DNA of 43,687 bases from Actinomortierella ambigua (Eukaryota > Mortierellomycota > Mortierellomycetes > Mortierellales > Mortierellaceae): NCBI GenBank assembly GCA_016098155.1, contig JAAAJB010000288.1, positions 1 to 43,687 on the forward strand, given 5' to 3'. Positions 11,893 to 23,367 of this stretch are shown in pieces (positions within the stretch are counted from its first letter, which is position 1; each line of letters opens with the position of its first letter). The translations under genes and the position numbers were made by a program. A model generated the notes under the pieces. The model did not search any database and was not told the origin of the DNA. It saw only the letters and a program-made list of their open reading frames with translations.

Positions 11893-12238
11893 CTAGGGAC
11901 TAATGCAATAGTCGGCGTCGTTGGCTACCACCACAAACAGCTTGTTAGACGTGGTATTCAGCTCGCAGGCGCGACTACGAATGGCCAGATCGGCCTTCCC
12001 TTGGAGCAGCCTAATATTGGCACCTGCGTTCGCCATCGCGGGTCGGATCTCCATCATCGTGTTGTCAGTGAAATGGGATGGAGGCTTGGAGGTTCCACTG
12101 GACCATCTTGTCGACTGTAGACTCTATCCCTCGGCCTTGGAGTGCATGGGCCTCCATAGCCCGGACAAGACAGGCCGCCTCGACCTCATCGAGTGCCAAG
12201 TTTCGGTCGAGGCGTGCCATACAACATTTGGCATCCAT
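11893..12238 (-). pseudogene. Possible decayed ORF, unrecognised
   Basis: From an ATG at 12238 the minus strand reads MDAKCCMARLDRNLALDEVE, continuing helical and charged to SIPF, and hits TGA at 12067-12065. Shifted by one base, the text goes on as TDNTMMEIRPAMANAG, later KLFVVVANDADYC, ending at 11893. The continuation across the break looks like one frameshifted protein of about 115 residues. No family is recognised, no intron is obvious at the break, and coding status is uncertain. Confidence 0.3.
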
Positions 12239-12488
12239 GGATCTTGCGCGTTATGTCGTCAAATCAAAGAAACTCAAATACATACACCCATAGTCTGATG
12301 ATCGCAGTGCTTTTAATGATTTACAACGAAGAATTGGTAGACGGAACAGAGTGCAGGGAAGCAATGGTAAAAGAAACGATACCAAGCCAGGCGAAAATGA
12401 AGGGTGAAGACGAGCTATTCCCACTATTCGTGCGGATTTAGCCCGTGTTTTATCAAGCTTCTGGCTTTTATAGATCTTCTTCCTTCCC
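12239..12488. other. 3' flank of the small orphan gene
   Basis: No gene is seen. This is probably the 3' UTR and downstream region of the minus-strand gene at 12489-12860. Confidence 0.4.
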
Positions 12489-12860
12489 TTACTGATAGGG
12501 GCAGTTGCGATTGAAGCCTGGGAGGGCTGCTAGCCATTCATCGTCGACGACTTTGGTGTGTGGCTGGATTCTTGTCGCCTCCAAAGTTGCTGATGGCGTT
12601 GCGACGCCGGCTTGGCTGTACGAAGATATTTTCAGAGTCCCAGACACAAGGATGTACTGGCCATTCACGACACCCTTCAGCTCCTCGGTGATCTGTGCAG
12701 CGGGGGTGGTTTTATTGTATCCTTTTTGGACCTGGATGAGGCCTTTGGTGCCAGCAGTCGAAAATTTGGCGATGACATCGTATTCTAGAGACATCGTGTC
12801 GAAAGTGATGCCCTTGATGACTTGCAACAAGGCATCCTTGCACTGGAACTCGATTGACAT
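12489..12860 (-). CDS. Small intronless protein, function unknown (OB-like pattern)
   Basis: This is a 123-residue open frame starting MSIEFQCKDALLQVIKGITF and ending GFNRNCPYQ. The start at 12860 is chosen because upstream in-frame sequence is CT-rich, low-complexity leader. There is no signal peptide or membrane segment. The middle alternates hydrophobic and polar residues as in small beta barrels (NGQYILVSGTLKISSY, then TLEATRIQ), which recalls OB-fold nucleic-acid-binding proteins. That resemblance is inference from pattern, not a recognised family match. Codon use (frequent third-position C/G) supports coding. It lies head-to-head with UTP20, 1,046 bp away, so the two may share a promoter region. 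Confidence 0.6.
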   Translation of the reverse strand: MSIEFQCKDALLQVIKGITFDTMSLEYDVIAKFSTAGTKGLIQVQKGYNKTTPAAQITEELKGVVNGQYILVSGTLKISSYSQAGVATPSATLEATRIQPHTKVVDDEWLAALPGFNRNCPYQ

Positions 12861-13906
12861 TGTAGGTAGGAGAGTAGGGGCGGGGGAATAGAGGGAGGGA
12901 CGAAAGGCCGGAGAGAAGCGTGATACAGGAAAAAAGACAAGAGGTGTGTGGAAGCAAAGAATACTGGAAGAGAGAGAAATATTGGTGGCGGAAGTGCTCT
13001 GCCTCGTGACCCTGAAATCGGGTATTCGGGAATCTCGCGGCAGCGGTGGCCGCATCCCGGAGATGTGGGTGCTTGAGTTGAGCTATCGTCGCTCAGCACG
13101 GCCTTCCCGGCCGTATCATACCCTCGAGCTCTTGAGTCCAGTATCTCGATGCGTTACCAGACGGCAGTTCTTGATATCATCCTAGCATCCAGGATGCGGG
13201 CCGGTAGCAGCACCAGATGGTTTGTGAATATAATGCGGCAATATCCAGGAGGAGGAGTGCGCTAGGGGGCGCATCGACTTCAGGCAGGGCTCTCTGGCTG
13301 CCCAAAACTGCGAGCAAGCTAGGCCTTCCACGAATGTGCGAGGGTGACTGGGTCGATGAGTGAGAGAGTGAGAGGGAGGGAGGGAGAGCGCATGTCTAGT
13401 CGGGAGAGAAGGTGAAAGGAGCTTGTGCGAGATAAAAAGCGATGAAAGAGGTGCTTTTATATGAAACTGCTGTTAGAGGGTAGTTCTCCTCTCCCTTTCT
13501 CATCGCTGCTACCACACCACCTACCTCACTTGAAAAATGGCATGTTGGCAGCAACCTCTCCTCTCGCCACCTCATTTGATGATAGGTCATAAAGACTATT
13601 TGTCTACCCTGTTCATTATCCGCGCACGAAGTATCCCCATTAAATAAGAAAAGCAGAAAATTTTACGCAAACATGACTTCCTTTTTTATTTAAAATTGTG
13701 ACTGGGGTATTTGTTTACTTTACTGAAGTCGCTCGGCGTCAATTTTTTTTTCTGTGTTCCTTTGTTTCTCTTTCTGTCTCCACCACCACCCAGCTCTCTG
13801 TGGCCTGCTGGGTTCACTTCATTTGTTCATTGCATTCACTTTGTACTCTAAGCATTTCACTTCTTTCACATTTCTTCATTTGCATTGAACGTTAACGGGA
13901 CACGAG
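12861..13906. promoter_or_regulatory. Divergent promoter region, small orphan gene / UTP20
   Basis: This 1,046-bp region lies between two divergent start codons. It has a CT-rich leader on the minus strand next to the orphan gene, a GA-rich patch near 13358-13390, and a T-rich stretch (13680-13760) before the UTP20 start. I see no coding sequence. Confidence 0.5.
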
Positions 13907-16900
13907 ATGGGCGAAAACAGCGCGAAGGAGCTCAACTCCGGTCAGGGGGCAAATCGATACAAAGTAATTTATCAGCGCGTCCTTTCGGTTCAAACTTCCA
14001 TATATCCACGCCTATCCTATCCACGTATATTCTAACTCTACATCGACATCTCTACCTTTATTACTCATAGTATCAAAGCTTCAATACCAGGGTGAGCAGC
14101 TTAAAGCTCAAGATTACACGACAAGTTGGCATCAAGGACGAGAGTGTTGAGAATGGATCGTATTTTAATACCGCTTTAGAGGGCTGGAAGGAGCTCAACC
14201 TGTCCGCGCCGTTTGTTCGGTTTGGACTGGAAGCTCGCAATTACTGTCAGACTCTGCCTCAGCTGCTGTACCACAAGGATAAAGTCGTTGATCTGTTGGT
14301 CGAACATCTTGGCGAGGCCAACCCGCTCTCTCTGGAACCTATTCTCGATCTGACTGTACAACTCGCAAGAGATCTCGATACGGAGCTATTTTCTCATGTC
14401 GACAGGCTCCTTGCTTCAGCTATCCCTCTTGTCAGGATGCGTGATGAGAAGGTGATCGAGGTAAGGCACCTAAAGTAGCAGGAGAATCTCCAATCAGTAA
14501 TGGGATATGTCAGAGCAAATACTTATGGATATCTCGTCTTTTTTTTCTTTATCCAGTGGACATTCACATGCATTGCCTCGCTATTCAAGATCTACTCGGG
14601 ACCACTGCGAAGCGATCTCCGAGCCACATTCACGTACGAACACCAACGCACGATGTGCAACACATGATGTTACTCAGCAAGGCATGAATTGAATGGTGAA
14701 GTCTGACAATCCTCTATTTTATTTTCAATCAACGATTTAGTCTGTTCGCACCGTATCTGGGCCAGGATAATGCTGTTCGTCCTATCATCCGGGATTTTGT
14801 CGCAGAAGCTTATGCGTACCTGATGCGGAAGACTTCACAGGAGCACCTCAGGACGCTCGTCGCTCATATTCAGACAGCACTGCGGGAGTCGCCGACCAGC
14901 CACTTTGCTGAAGGTGTCGCCAACTTGTTTTTCGAGACGGTTAAGCTTGTTGGAACACAGTTCCAGCACCGAGGTATCGACATTGTCCTGAAGGAGGTTC
15001 TTCGTGCTCTGAAGAGCGAGGATATCCAGCCGGAAGAGATTGCACAGAACATTACCTTCATCATGGTCTCCAAGCTGACTGTGCGCATGGTCCACTACTC
15101 AGACAAGGACAACTTTAAGCCAGTCTTGGAACTGTTCCTGAGTGAGCTGACATCGTGTCTGGAGGCCACGCCCAAGAAGACAGGGAAGAAGTGGACACAG
15201 GTCGCAGAGATGCTTGCACTTATCAACATCGGTGTGTCAGTCAGGAAAGGATCTCGAGTTCACGGTATGTACACCACCCTCCTTTGAAGAAACGGAGCTC
15301 TCTCTCATGGCGAATACGTCTCTAAATGTAGTTTGCCAACTCGATTCTTTTGTATTTCACCCTATCTGTCCTTCCCATAGACTTTGTCAAGCTGTATGAA
15401 AAGACAGTGGAGGTTTCAAAGAAGACCCTGACAGCAGATTCCAAGGCACCGGCGGCAGTTGTCCATGAGATGATGAACCTTGCCAGCTCATTGTTTGCGT
15501 TTTCACCTCTGGAGAGCGTGCTCTTCCCCGGAGGACTGTTGCTGGACTCGATTTTCCAACAAGATGACGTCTCAACGGTCTTTGCGTTCGCAATATCGCT
15601 CATCAAGCTCAAGTGGACGCACTACACTCAAATCCTGCTCCCACACCTGGTCAAATATTGTGCCGCACAGTGGAGCAATACCAATGCATCGCAAGTGCTT
15701 GCATTTTTGGCCACCCTTTTCACATCCAATATTCTCGTCTTGACACCTGGCATGGTTTCTGCCATCGTGGATGAGAGTGCTCTCCTTCGCTTCCCAGGCG
15801 CTGCGCCAGCTGCCAATGGATCAAAGTCCAAGAAGGGCACAAAAGCAGCAGCTGCTGCAACGAGCGAAGGCAAGGAAAGGATTGTGGACGGTATTCTTCG
15901 GTTACTCCGCCAGGATTGCGACTGGGTGATCGAGGCAGAAAAGTTGAGCATGGTCAGCCTTGAGGACGAAGCGATTCCGCAACTCCAAATCCCAATCGTC
16001 ACAGCAGCACTCTCGGTCGTCCCATCCGTTTCTTTGGACTGGAATGCTACCTCGGATGCCTTGGTACATCTCATCAAGTCGTTGCTTGCGGTGCTGAGCA
16101 AGGGTGACCAGTCCATCACACTCCAGAAGAAGCCCTTTGTCCAAGGCTCTGCCATGGCAACGCTGCATATCTTGCTTGGTGAGGCTATCGAGGTGCTTTC
16201 TATTGTCTGTGAGAGAGCCGGTACGGCTGGAGCCAAGACACTAGCAGATCTTTGGGCAGTCATCATCAACGACGCTCTGGACAACTATGGATCGAACGAA
16301 GTTGTCTTGCGTGGTATTGCCAAGTATTGCCTGGTGTTGAAACAAAGGTATTTAGTCTGTGGCAGACTTGTGGTCTACATCGTATTCACTTGAGAAGGAA
16401 GGGTTAGTTTATTTCTATCGAGACAACAATATCAGAGCTCACACATCATACTTTTCCTATTCTAATGCACGGCTTTTAGCAACAAGCACAGCAACTTCTT
16501 CAAGACCGAGACCTTGCGTGATCTGTTCCCTAAGCTGGAGAAGAACATCAACTCCCTGCAGCACCGGCGACGCCTTCACACGCTTCAGATCCTTTCCAGC
16601 TTTGAGACGATCAAGTATGCTGACTCGAACCCGCAGGACAAGAGTCTTCCTCAAAACGACATCCTCGGCCAATGTCTGTTGGTCGAGGAGACTCCAGTCA
16701 CCGTCGACTCGTACCGCGAGAAGACGATGCACATCCGCCGCCTGACCACCATGATGGGATCGGGCCGCGTGGACGAGTTTTACAAGCAAGTCCCCATCCG
16801 CTTGGCACTCGGCATCCTCACGATCAACTTTCAGCCACTCTGGGCCGATGCCACGGCGCTGCTGGTCAAGATGGCCGAACTATACCCGGAAGCCTTTTGG

Positions 16901-19900
16901 GAACTACTGCATGGCGAGCTCAAGCGCTTTGAGGACGAGACTCTGTTGATCGACAGCGGTCTTTCGCAGCAGGTGCTTGCAGAATACCGCGGCGTCCTGG
17001 AGGAGCTGAGCCCAGATGCACCACCACCTGCTGATCCAAAGTCGAAGCCTAGCAAGGTGTTTGAGTGTCCTACCTACACTCGCGTTCTCCGCGCAAACAA
17101 TGCTGCCAACCATCTGATGACCCGCAAGAATCAAGGATGGACTCTGGTCGTGCAGTTCATCGATGCCTACGCTCCAGGCTCGGATCGCCTCGACTACTGG
17201 AACTACTACGGCCTGATTCTGAAGGCGCTGGCTGAGGCGCCTTCGATTGCTGAGCAGCACAACCGCCAGTTGGTCGAGATCTTCCTCAAGTTTATCAAGG
17301 AGGAGTACGAGCCTGCGTGGAACCGCAAGGACGAGATTGGCGAGGATGAGGAAGTCGATGGCGAGGAAGGCGAGGAAGTGACTGAGAAGCTCAAGATTTT
17401 GCCCAAGACGACCAAGGATACCAGGAACCGCCTTCACCTCTTTTTGACGCTCTTCTCCAAGTTTAAGAATCCAAAGCAGACGTATGAATCGACAGCCATG
17501 TTTGACTTGTACTTGCGCATGCTGACGATTGGTGATGCTCCTCTGCAGAAACTGGCCCTCAGCTGCATCTCGACATTCAAGATTGCGGCGCTCTCACCCT
17601 ATCAGGAGAACTTGCAAAACTTGTTGGATGAGATCAAGTTCCGCGACGAGCTGTCGACGTTTGTGATTGCCGAGAGTGACTCGTCCAGCATCGGCAACCT
17701 GCATCGCGACGAGGTCATGCCGATCCTCTTGCGCCTGCTGTATGGCTGTATGATCTCTCGCAAGGGCAAGAGCTCTGCCAAGGTTGGCATGGCAGCCCGC
17801 CGACGCGCCGTGTTGTCGGCTCTGGGTGGGTGCAGGACCGAGGAGCTGGGATTCTTTGTCTCGCTCATGCTGAGTCCCTTTGACTTTAAGGGCGCCGGTG
17901 TGGACGGTGGTCTGTTTGAATTCAGCAAGTCGAGCGATTTGGACATGGAGGTCGATGGCAGCTCCCCTTGGGTCGGCCATTTGAAAAAGCAGACCGGTTT
18001 CCTCAACATCCTGGACGATGCGATCAAGCAACTCGGTTCGCTGATCCGACCTTTCCTCCCAGAGATTATGACGGCTGTAATGTGCATGATCCATCAGGCT
18101 CAGGAGCGCTTGGATGCCGAGACGGAACATCAGTCAGATCTTGGTGCGGAGGAGGGTTTGATCGAGACCTTGCAGACCAAGCAGCTTCGGGATATCCGTC
18201 AGCTGGGTATCAAGCGACTCACAAGCATTTTCTTGTTGCCTATTAAGGACTTTGACTTTGAGGCTTACGTGCCTGCCATGTTCACGTCCTTCTTGAACCG
18301 TCGTGTGTCCCGCCTCGACACGGAGAGCACCCAAGCACCGTCGGTCATCATGGAGCTGTTTGCTGCATGGGCGACGCGCCAGGAGTATGTGATGTTCCTG
18401 GTCAAGTACAACGATCAAGTGTTGCCCAAGTTGTACAGCTGTCTGGCTGCGAAGAAGGTCCGCGACTCTGTGATTGCCAAGGTCTTGGAGGTCTGCGAGG
18501 ACATTCTGAGCCACTGTTTCGAGGAGAAGGAGAAGGCGAAGAAGCCATTGACGAACAAGGTGCTGGTGCCTTACACGGATATCTTGCTGGACAACCTCGA
18601 GGCGGTTCTGGTCAAGTCGAGCAGTGACAATGCGGCCAAGTTTGGCAAGGACAATTTCACCAAACGCCAAATCTCGATTCTGTCGCAGATTGCAGCCTAT
18701 GTCAAGAATGGTCAGCAGGCCATCAAGTTGGTCGATCTGTTGCTGCCGAGCCTCAAGAAGAGCCCGCGTGTCGTGCCCGAGAGGACCAAGGCCGACATTC
18801 TGCGGATCGTGGTCGACTTTATGCCGATTCTTCCCAATATGGCGGTGGATAGCCCGCTGTTTGTCAAGTACTACAACCACATGGCGGTGCTGTACTCGAA
18901 TCTGATGGCGCGCGAGTGCCGTGTGATTCTGGTGGAGATGATGGAGGCCTTTGCCCGTATTGACCCCCATCTGGCCAAGGTCGCCGCGCTGGTGGCAGAC
19001 CTCAACGCGTTCTCGACGACGCGGATCGATATGCCGGATTTCGACCGCCGCATGGATGCGTTCAACCTGCTGACCAACTCGCTGTACTTGGAGCTGGATG
19101 ACCGCCAGTGGCTGCCGGTGTTGCACAACATGATGTTCTACATCCGTGACCCTGAGGAGATGTCGATCCGCAGTAACTCGTCGTTTGCGATGAACAGGTT
19201 TATCGACCAGTGTGCAGCGACCGAGGAAGGTAGCGAGCGTCGTGAAAAGTTTATGGGCCTGTTGGCCCATGTGATCTACCCGGGACTCAAGAAGGGATTC
19301 AAGTCGCCGATCGAGTTGGTCCGATACGAGTTTGTGACCGTCTTGGCCCATGCGGTCAAGAAGTGCCCGACATTGGTGCAGTTCTCGGATATGACCGATC
19401 TGTTGGCGGATGGTGACGAGGAAGCGTCGTTCTTCAACAACATTTACCACATCCAGCTGCATCGTCGTATCCGTGCCCTGTCGCGTTTCTCCGACATTTG
19501 TGCGCGTGGCGTGTTCCGCGCCCAGACGCTCACTCATCTGTTTGCGCCCCTGATCGCTCACTTCATCTTTGAGGCCGAGAAGAGCACCGATCACAACTTG
19601 GTCAACGAGACAGTCTCGACCTTGGGCGCCATTGCCTCGCAACTGCCCTGGGGTCCTTACTACAACATGCTCAAGGGCTACTTGAAGCTGATCCCGCGCA
19701 AGGCGGACATGGAGCGGATTTTGGTCCGCACCGTCATTGCCATCCTCGACAACTTCCACTTTGATATCAAGAATGTCCAAGTGTCGCCCGAGGACGCTGT
19801 CGCTGTCATCAAGCACCATCAGCGCAAGCAACGTGCCTTCAAGCCAAAGGATGGTCGCAAGGGTCGTGATGATCGAACAGATGGTGGTGACGATGTCGAG

Positions 19901-22900
19901 ATGGAGGAAGCACCTGAGGCTGTAAAGTCCAAGTCAGATCGGAACAAGACCGACGAGACCAAGGCTGAGGCTGAAGACAGCGAAGAAGCTCAAGAAGATC
20001 ACAAGGCCGAGGAGGAGGAGGAGCAGGAGCAGGAGGCAGAGCAGGATGAGGATGAGGACCAGGAAGACGCTGAAGATGCGGATGTTGCCATGGATGAGGC
20101 CGAGTCTGCAGCTGCACTAGCAGCCAAAATTCACGACACGGTGATCAAGAAGCTGCTTCCAGAACTGCACCGTTACCTCACAAACAAGGATGAAGCGAGT
20201 GTCATGATCCGTGTCCCTGTGGCACTGGCCATCACGAAGCTGCTCAAGGCGTTGCCCGATGTGTCACTCAAGACCAACCTCCCAGGTCTGCTGACCTCGG
20301 TGTGCCAGATCCTCAAGAGCCGACAGCAGGAGGCCCGCGACACGACTCGCGACACGCTGGTCAAGATCACCATGTTCTTGGGTGTATCGTACTTTTCGTT
20401 CATCCTCAAAGAGATGCGCGGGGCGCTTCTTCGAGGCTACCAGCTGCACGTGCTGGGTTTTACCTTGCACGCACTGTTGACGCATCTGGTGCCCACTCTG
20501 TTGGTGGGTGAGCTGGATTACTGTCTCCGGGACATCGTGGAGGTGCTGATGAACGACATTTTCGGCGAGACCGGTATCGAGAAAGATACAGAGGAGATTA
20601 CGGGCAAGATGAAGGAGGCCAAGTCGAGCGTGAGTTTCCACTCGTTTGAGTTGCTGGCGGGCGTGATTGAGTTTAAGAACATGGGCATTATCATGGTCCC
20701 CATCAAGGAGGTGCTGAGCGAGACCGAGGTCGTCAAGGTGGTGCGCAAGACGGACGAGGTCCTGCGACGCCTGGCCACGGGACTGAACAACAACCCACGC
20801 TTTGATACCCAGGACGTGCTCATCTTCTGCCACGGCCTTGTCTCGCAGAACCTGGCCCTGTCGCGTTCCAAGGACGAGATCAAGAAGGCTCGCTCGCGCC
20901 AAGAGGTCAACTTTACCGTGGATCTCAAGCGACCTGGCATGGTGGCGATGGACTGTTTCTCGGCCAACGCTCATCGATTTGTGGCGTTTGGACTGAACAT
21001 CTTGCGTGCTGCCTTGAACCGAAACAAGTTTGACGTGCGTGATGCGCTGCAGCTGCAAATGCTGGATCCGTTTGTGCAGGTGGTCGGCAACGGCACGTTC
21101 TCAAAGTACCCGGATGTGATTGGCCAGTCCCTCAAGATTATGTGCATCCTGGCCAAGCTGAAGCTGCCGTCGCTGGAGAGCGGTATGCCCGTGGTTATCA
21201 AGCAGACGTTTGCAATTGTAAAGGCACAGGGCTCGACCAAGTCGGAGCTGTCGCAAAACTGCTTCCGCATGTTGGCGGTTGCGATCCGGGAGTGCAAGAC
21301 GATCGAGATCAAGGAGGCACAGCTCACGTCGCTGCTGGCGATGATCCAGCCGGACCTGGAGGAGCCCGAGCGTCAGAGTACGACGTTCTCGTTGATTCGC
21401 GCGATTGTGTCTCGCAAGTTTGTTGTGCCAGAGATGTACGATCTGATGCTCAATGTCTCAGAGATCATGGTTACGTCTCAGTCGCAGCAGGCTCGTGAGC
21501 TGTGTCGGAATGCCTTGCTCCAGTTCTTGCTGGACTATCCACAGGGGCGAGGCCGTCTGCGCAATCAGATGAACTTTTTGGTGAAGAACCTGTCGTATGT
21601 CTTTGAGTCGGGTCGTCAGTCGGTCATGGAGATGATGCATGCCATCATCCAAAAGTTTGCGGACGAGATCTTGATGGACTATGCAGAGATGTTCTTCCTG
21701 GCCTTGGTCATGCAGCTGGTCAACGACGACTCGAGCAAGTGTCGCGAGATGGCAGGCGCACTCATCAAGGCACTTTTGCTGCGCATGAACCGCCAGAAGC
21801 TCGACAATGCTTACTTGTTGCTTGGCAAGTGGTTTGACCAGAAGGAACAGCGCAACCTACAGCGTGCTGCCGCACAGGTGTTTGGCCTGGCGATTGATGC
21901 TTTTGGAGCAGCCTTTAAGAAGCAAATCGGAGCCCTGGTGCCTCGTCTGCGCTTGGCGCTCGAGTCGTCGATCGAGATTATGGAGGAAGCCCGACAGCTG
22001 GCGGCGCAGCAGGATCCCTTTGAGGATGAGGGTAAAGACGCGATGGACTTGGACACGGATTGGGAGGTCGGCTACTACGCACTTAACACGTTCACAAAGC
22101 TGGTCAAACAGTTCCCAACCGTCATCAACTCGAGCGAGGTTGCCGTCCTGTGGCCGCTTATCAGTGAGCATATGCTGCACCCGCATGCCTGGGTTCGCTT
22201 GTCGGCCACGCGCCTCTTTGGTGTCTTCTTTAGCGGCATCGACCCAGCCACTCGCCAGGCTCAGAATGCCCCTCAGACAGCAGCACTACTGACACCCGAG
22301 ATGCTCAAGGGCGTCGCATACAAGCTCTGCGAGCAGCTCAAGTCAGAGTTTTTGTCCGCAGACTTGGGAGGCCAGATTGTTAAGAACTTGTTCTTTATCG
22401 CCAAGTGTTACTACGCCTTGCCGTTGGATTATCAGTTCAAGGACAAGGACGAGGAAGCAGAGGAGGAAGAGGAGGAAGACGACGAAGAGGAGGAGGGAGA
22501 AGACGAAGATTCAGACGAAGACAACGAGGAAGAGTCTGCTGGTGTCGATGGTTCGTCTTTGGACAAGAAGAAGATGCCTGTGAACCGCACACTGTTCTGG
22601 TTGGTGAAGAAGCTGTCCTTCTTGTCGCGTGGTTCGGCAATGAGGAACAACAAGAACACGGTGCAACAGACCTTTATCTTCCAGTCCATGGCAGCGTTCA
22701 CCACTTTGATCAAGCCCGAGGAACTTTTGCCCTACTTGATCCCAATGATTTCGCCAATCTACCGCATCGTGAATGACGAGACAGCTAAGGGTCCTGAAGT
22801 TGGTATGTTTTGTCAATGGTTGATTTATTGTTGTTGATCTTTTTTCTTTTGCTTTGGTATCAATTTTCTTTGAATGCATGACATTTCTAACGCTCCCTCC

Positions 22901-23232
22901 TCTTCTCTCTCTCTCTCTCTCTCTCTTTCCTTGCGCCATGACAAACAGAGGAGCTGAAGCGTCTGGGTCAAGAAGTATTGGACCTGGTCCAGAAGCGCGC
23001 CGGTAAAACGGAGTATCTGACGGCGTACAACAAGGTTCGACAGCACGTCCTGGAGGTGCGACGCGAGCGTAAGCAGAAGCGGGTGATGCAAGCCCTCAAC
23101 GACCCCGAGGCCCGAGCACGTCGTCGGTTGCAGCGCAACGAGATGAAGTCGCGCAAGCGTCAAGCCAAGACCAAAGCCTTTGCCAAGGATAAGATCCGCT
23201 TGACCACTATCAAGAAGCGTCGCCTGGAGTAG
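13907..23232 (+). CDS. UTP20: U3 snoRNA-associated protein UTP20 (small-subunit processome)
   Basis: This is a giant HEAT-repeat nucleolar protein that binds the SSU processome and is needed for 18S rRNA maturation. Seven exons, 13907-13963, 14071-14460, 14557-14633, 14741-15264, 15381-16347, 16480-22802 and 22949-23232, join in phase to 2,873 residues, close to human UTP20. The tiny first exon is chosen because it yields NRYKYQSFNTRVSSLKL, matching the family N-terminus (R-F-Q-T-F-like). Family text continues as EGWKELNL and LDLTVQLARDLD. The DRIM-type region falls in exon 6. There are two acidic low-complexity inserts, at about residues 1810-1880 (19890-20105) and 2659-2692 (22441-22536). 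The tail is strongly basic (KSRKRQAKTKAFAKDKIR), consistent with rRNA binding and nucleolar targeting. The last intron holds a (CT)n tract. Confidence 0.95.
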
Positions 23233-23293
23233 ACAGCAACACCTGCGTTTGTTTTCTTCTTATTATTGATTTTGTTGTGTATTTGTAACTGAG

Positions 23294-23308
23294 AATAAAT
23301 AGAATAAA
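23294..23308 (+). terminator. Polyadenylation signals of UTP20
   Basis: Two AATAAA hexamers (23294-23299 and 23303-23308) lie about 62-76 bases after the UTP20 stop. Confidence 0.7.
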
Positions 23309-23326
23309 TAGTAGTATACATTTGGT

Positions 23327-23332
23327 TTTATT
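23327..23332 (-). terminator. Polyadenylation signal of SWC4
   Basis: TTTATT on the + strand is AATAAA on the SWC4 strand, about 36 bases past its stop. It sits only 18 bases from the UTP20 signals on the other strand. Confidence 0.65.
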
Positions 23333-23367
23333 GCTTTGGTAGAGAGGAGGCAAGGGGGGAGGGGAGA

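Noticed and set aside
18134..19831. Long minus-strand open frame of 565 codons inside UTP20
   Set aside because: It is the antisense shadow of a GC-rich coding exon; the plus-strand frame has clear family text.
16514..22837. Single 2,107-codon open frame as a complete gene
   Set aside because: It is only exon 6 of UTP20; five upstream exons and one downstream exon join in phase and supply the family N- and C-termini.
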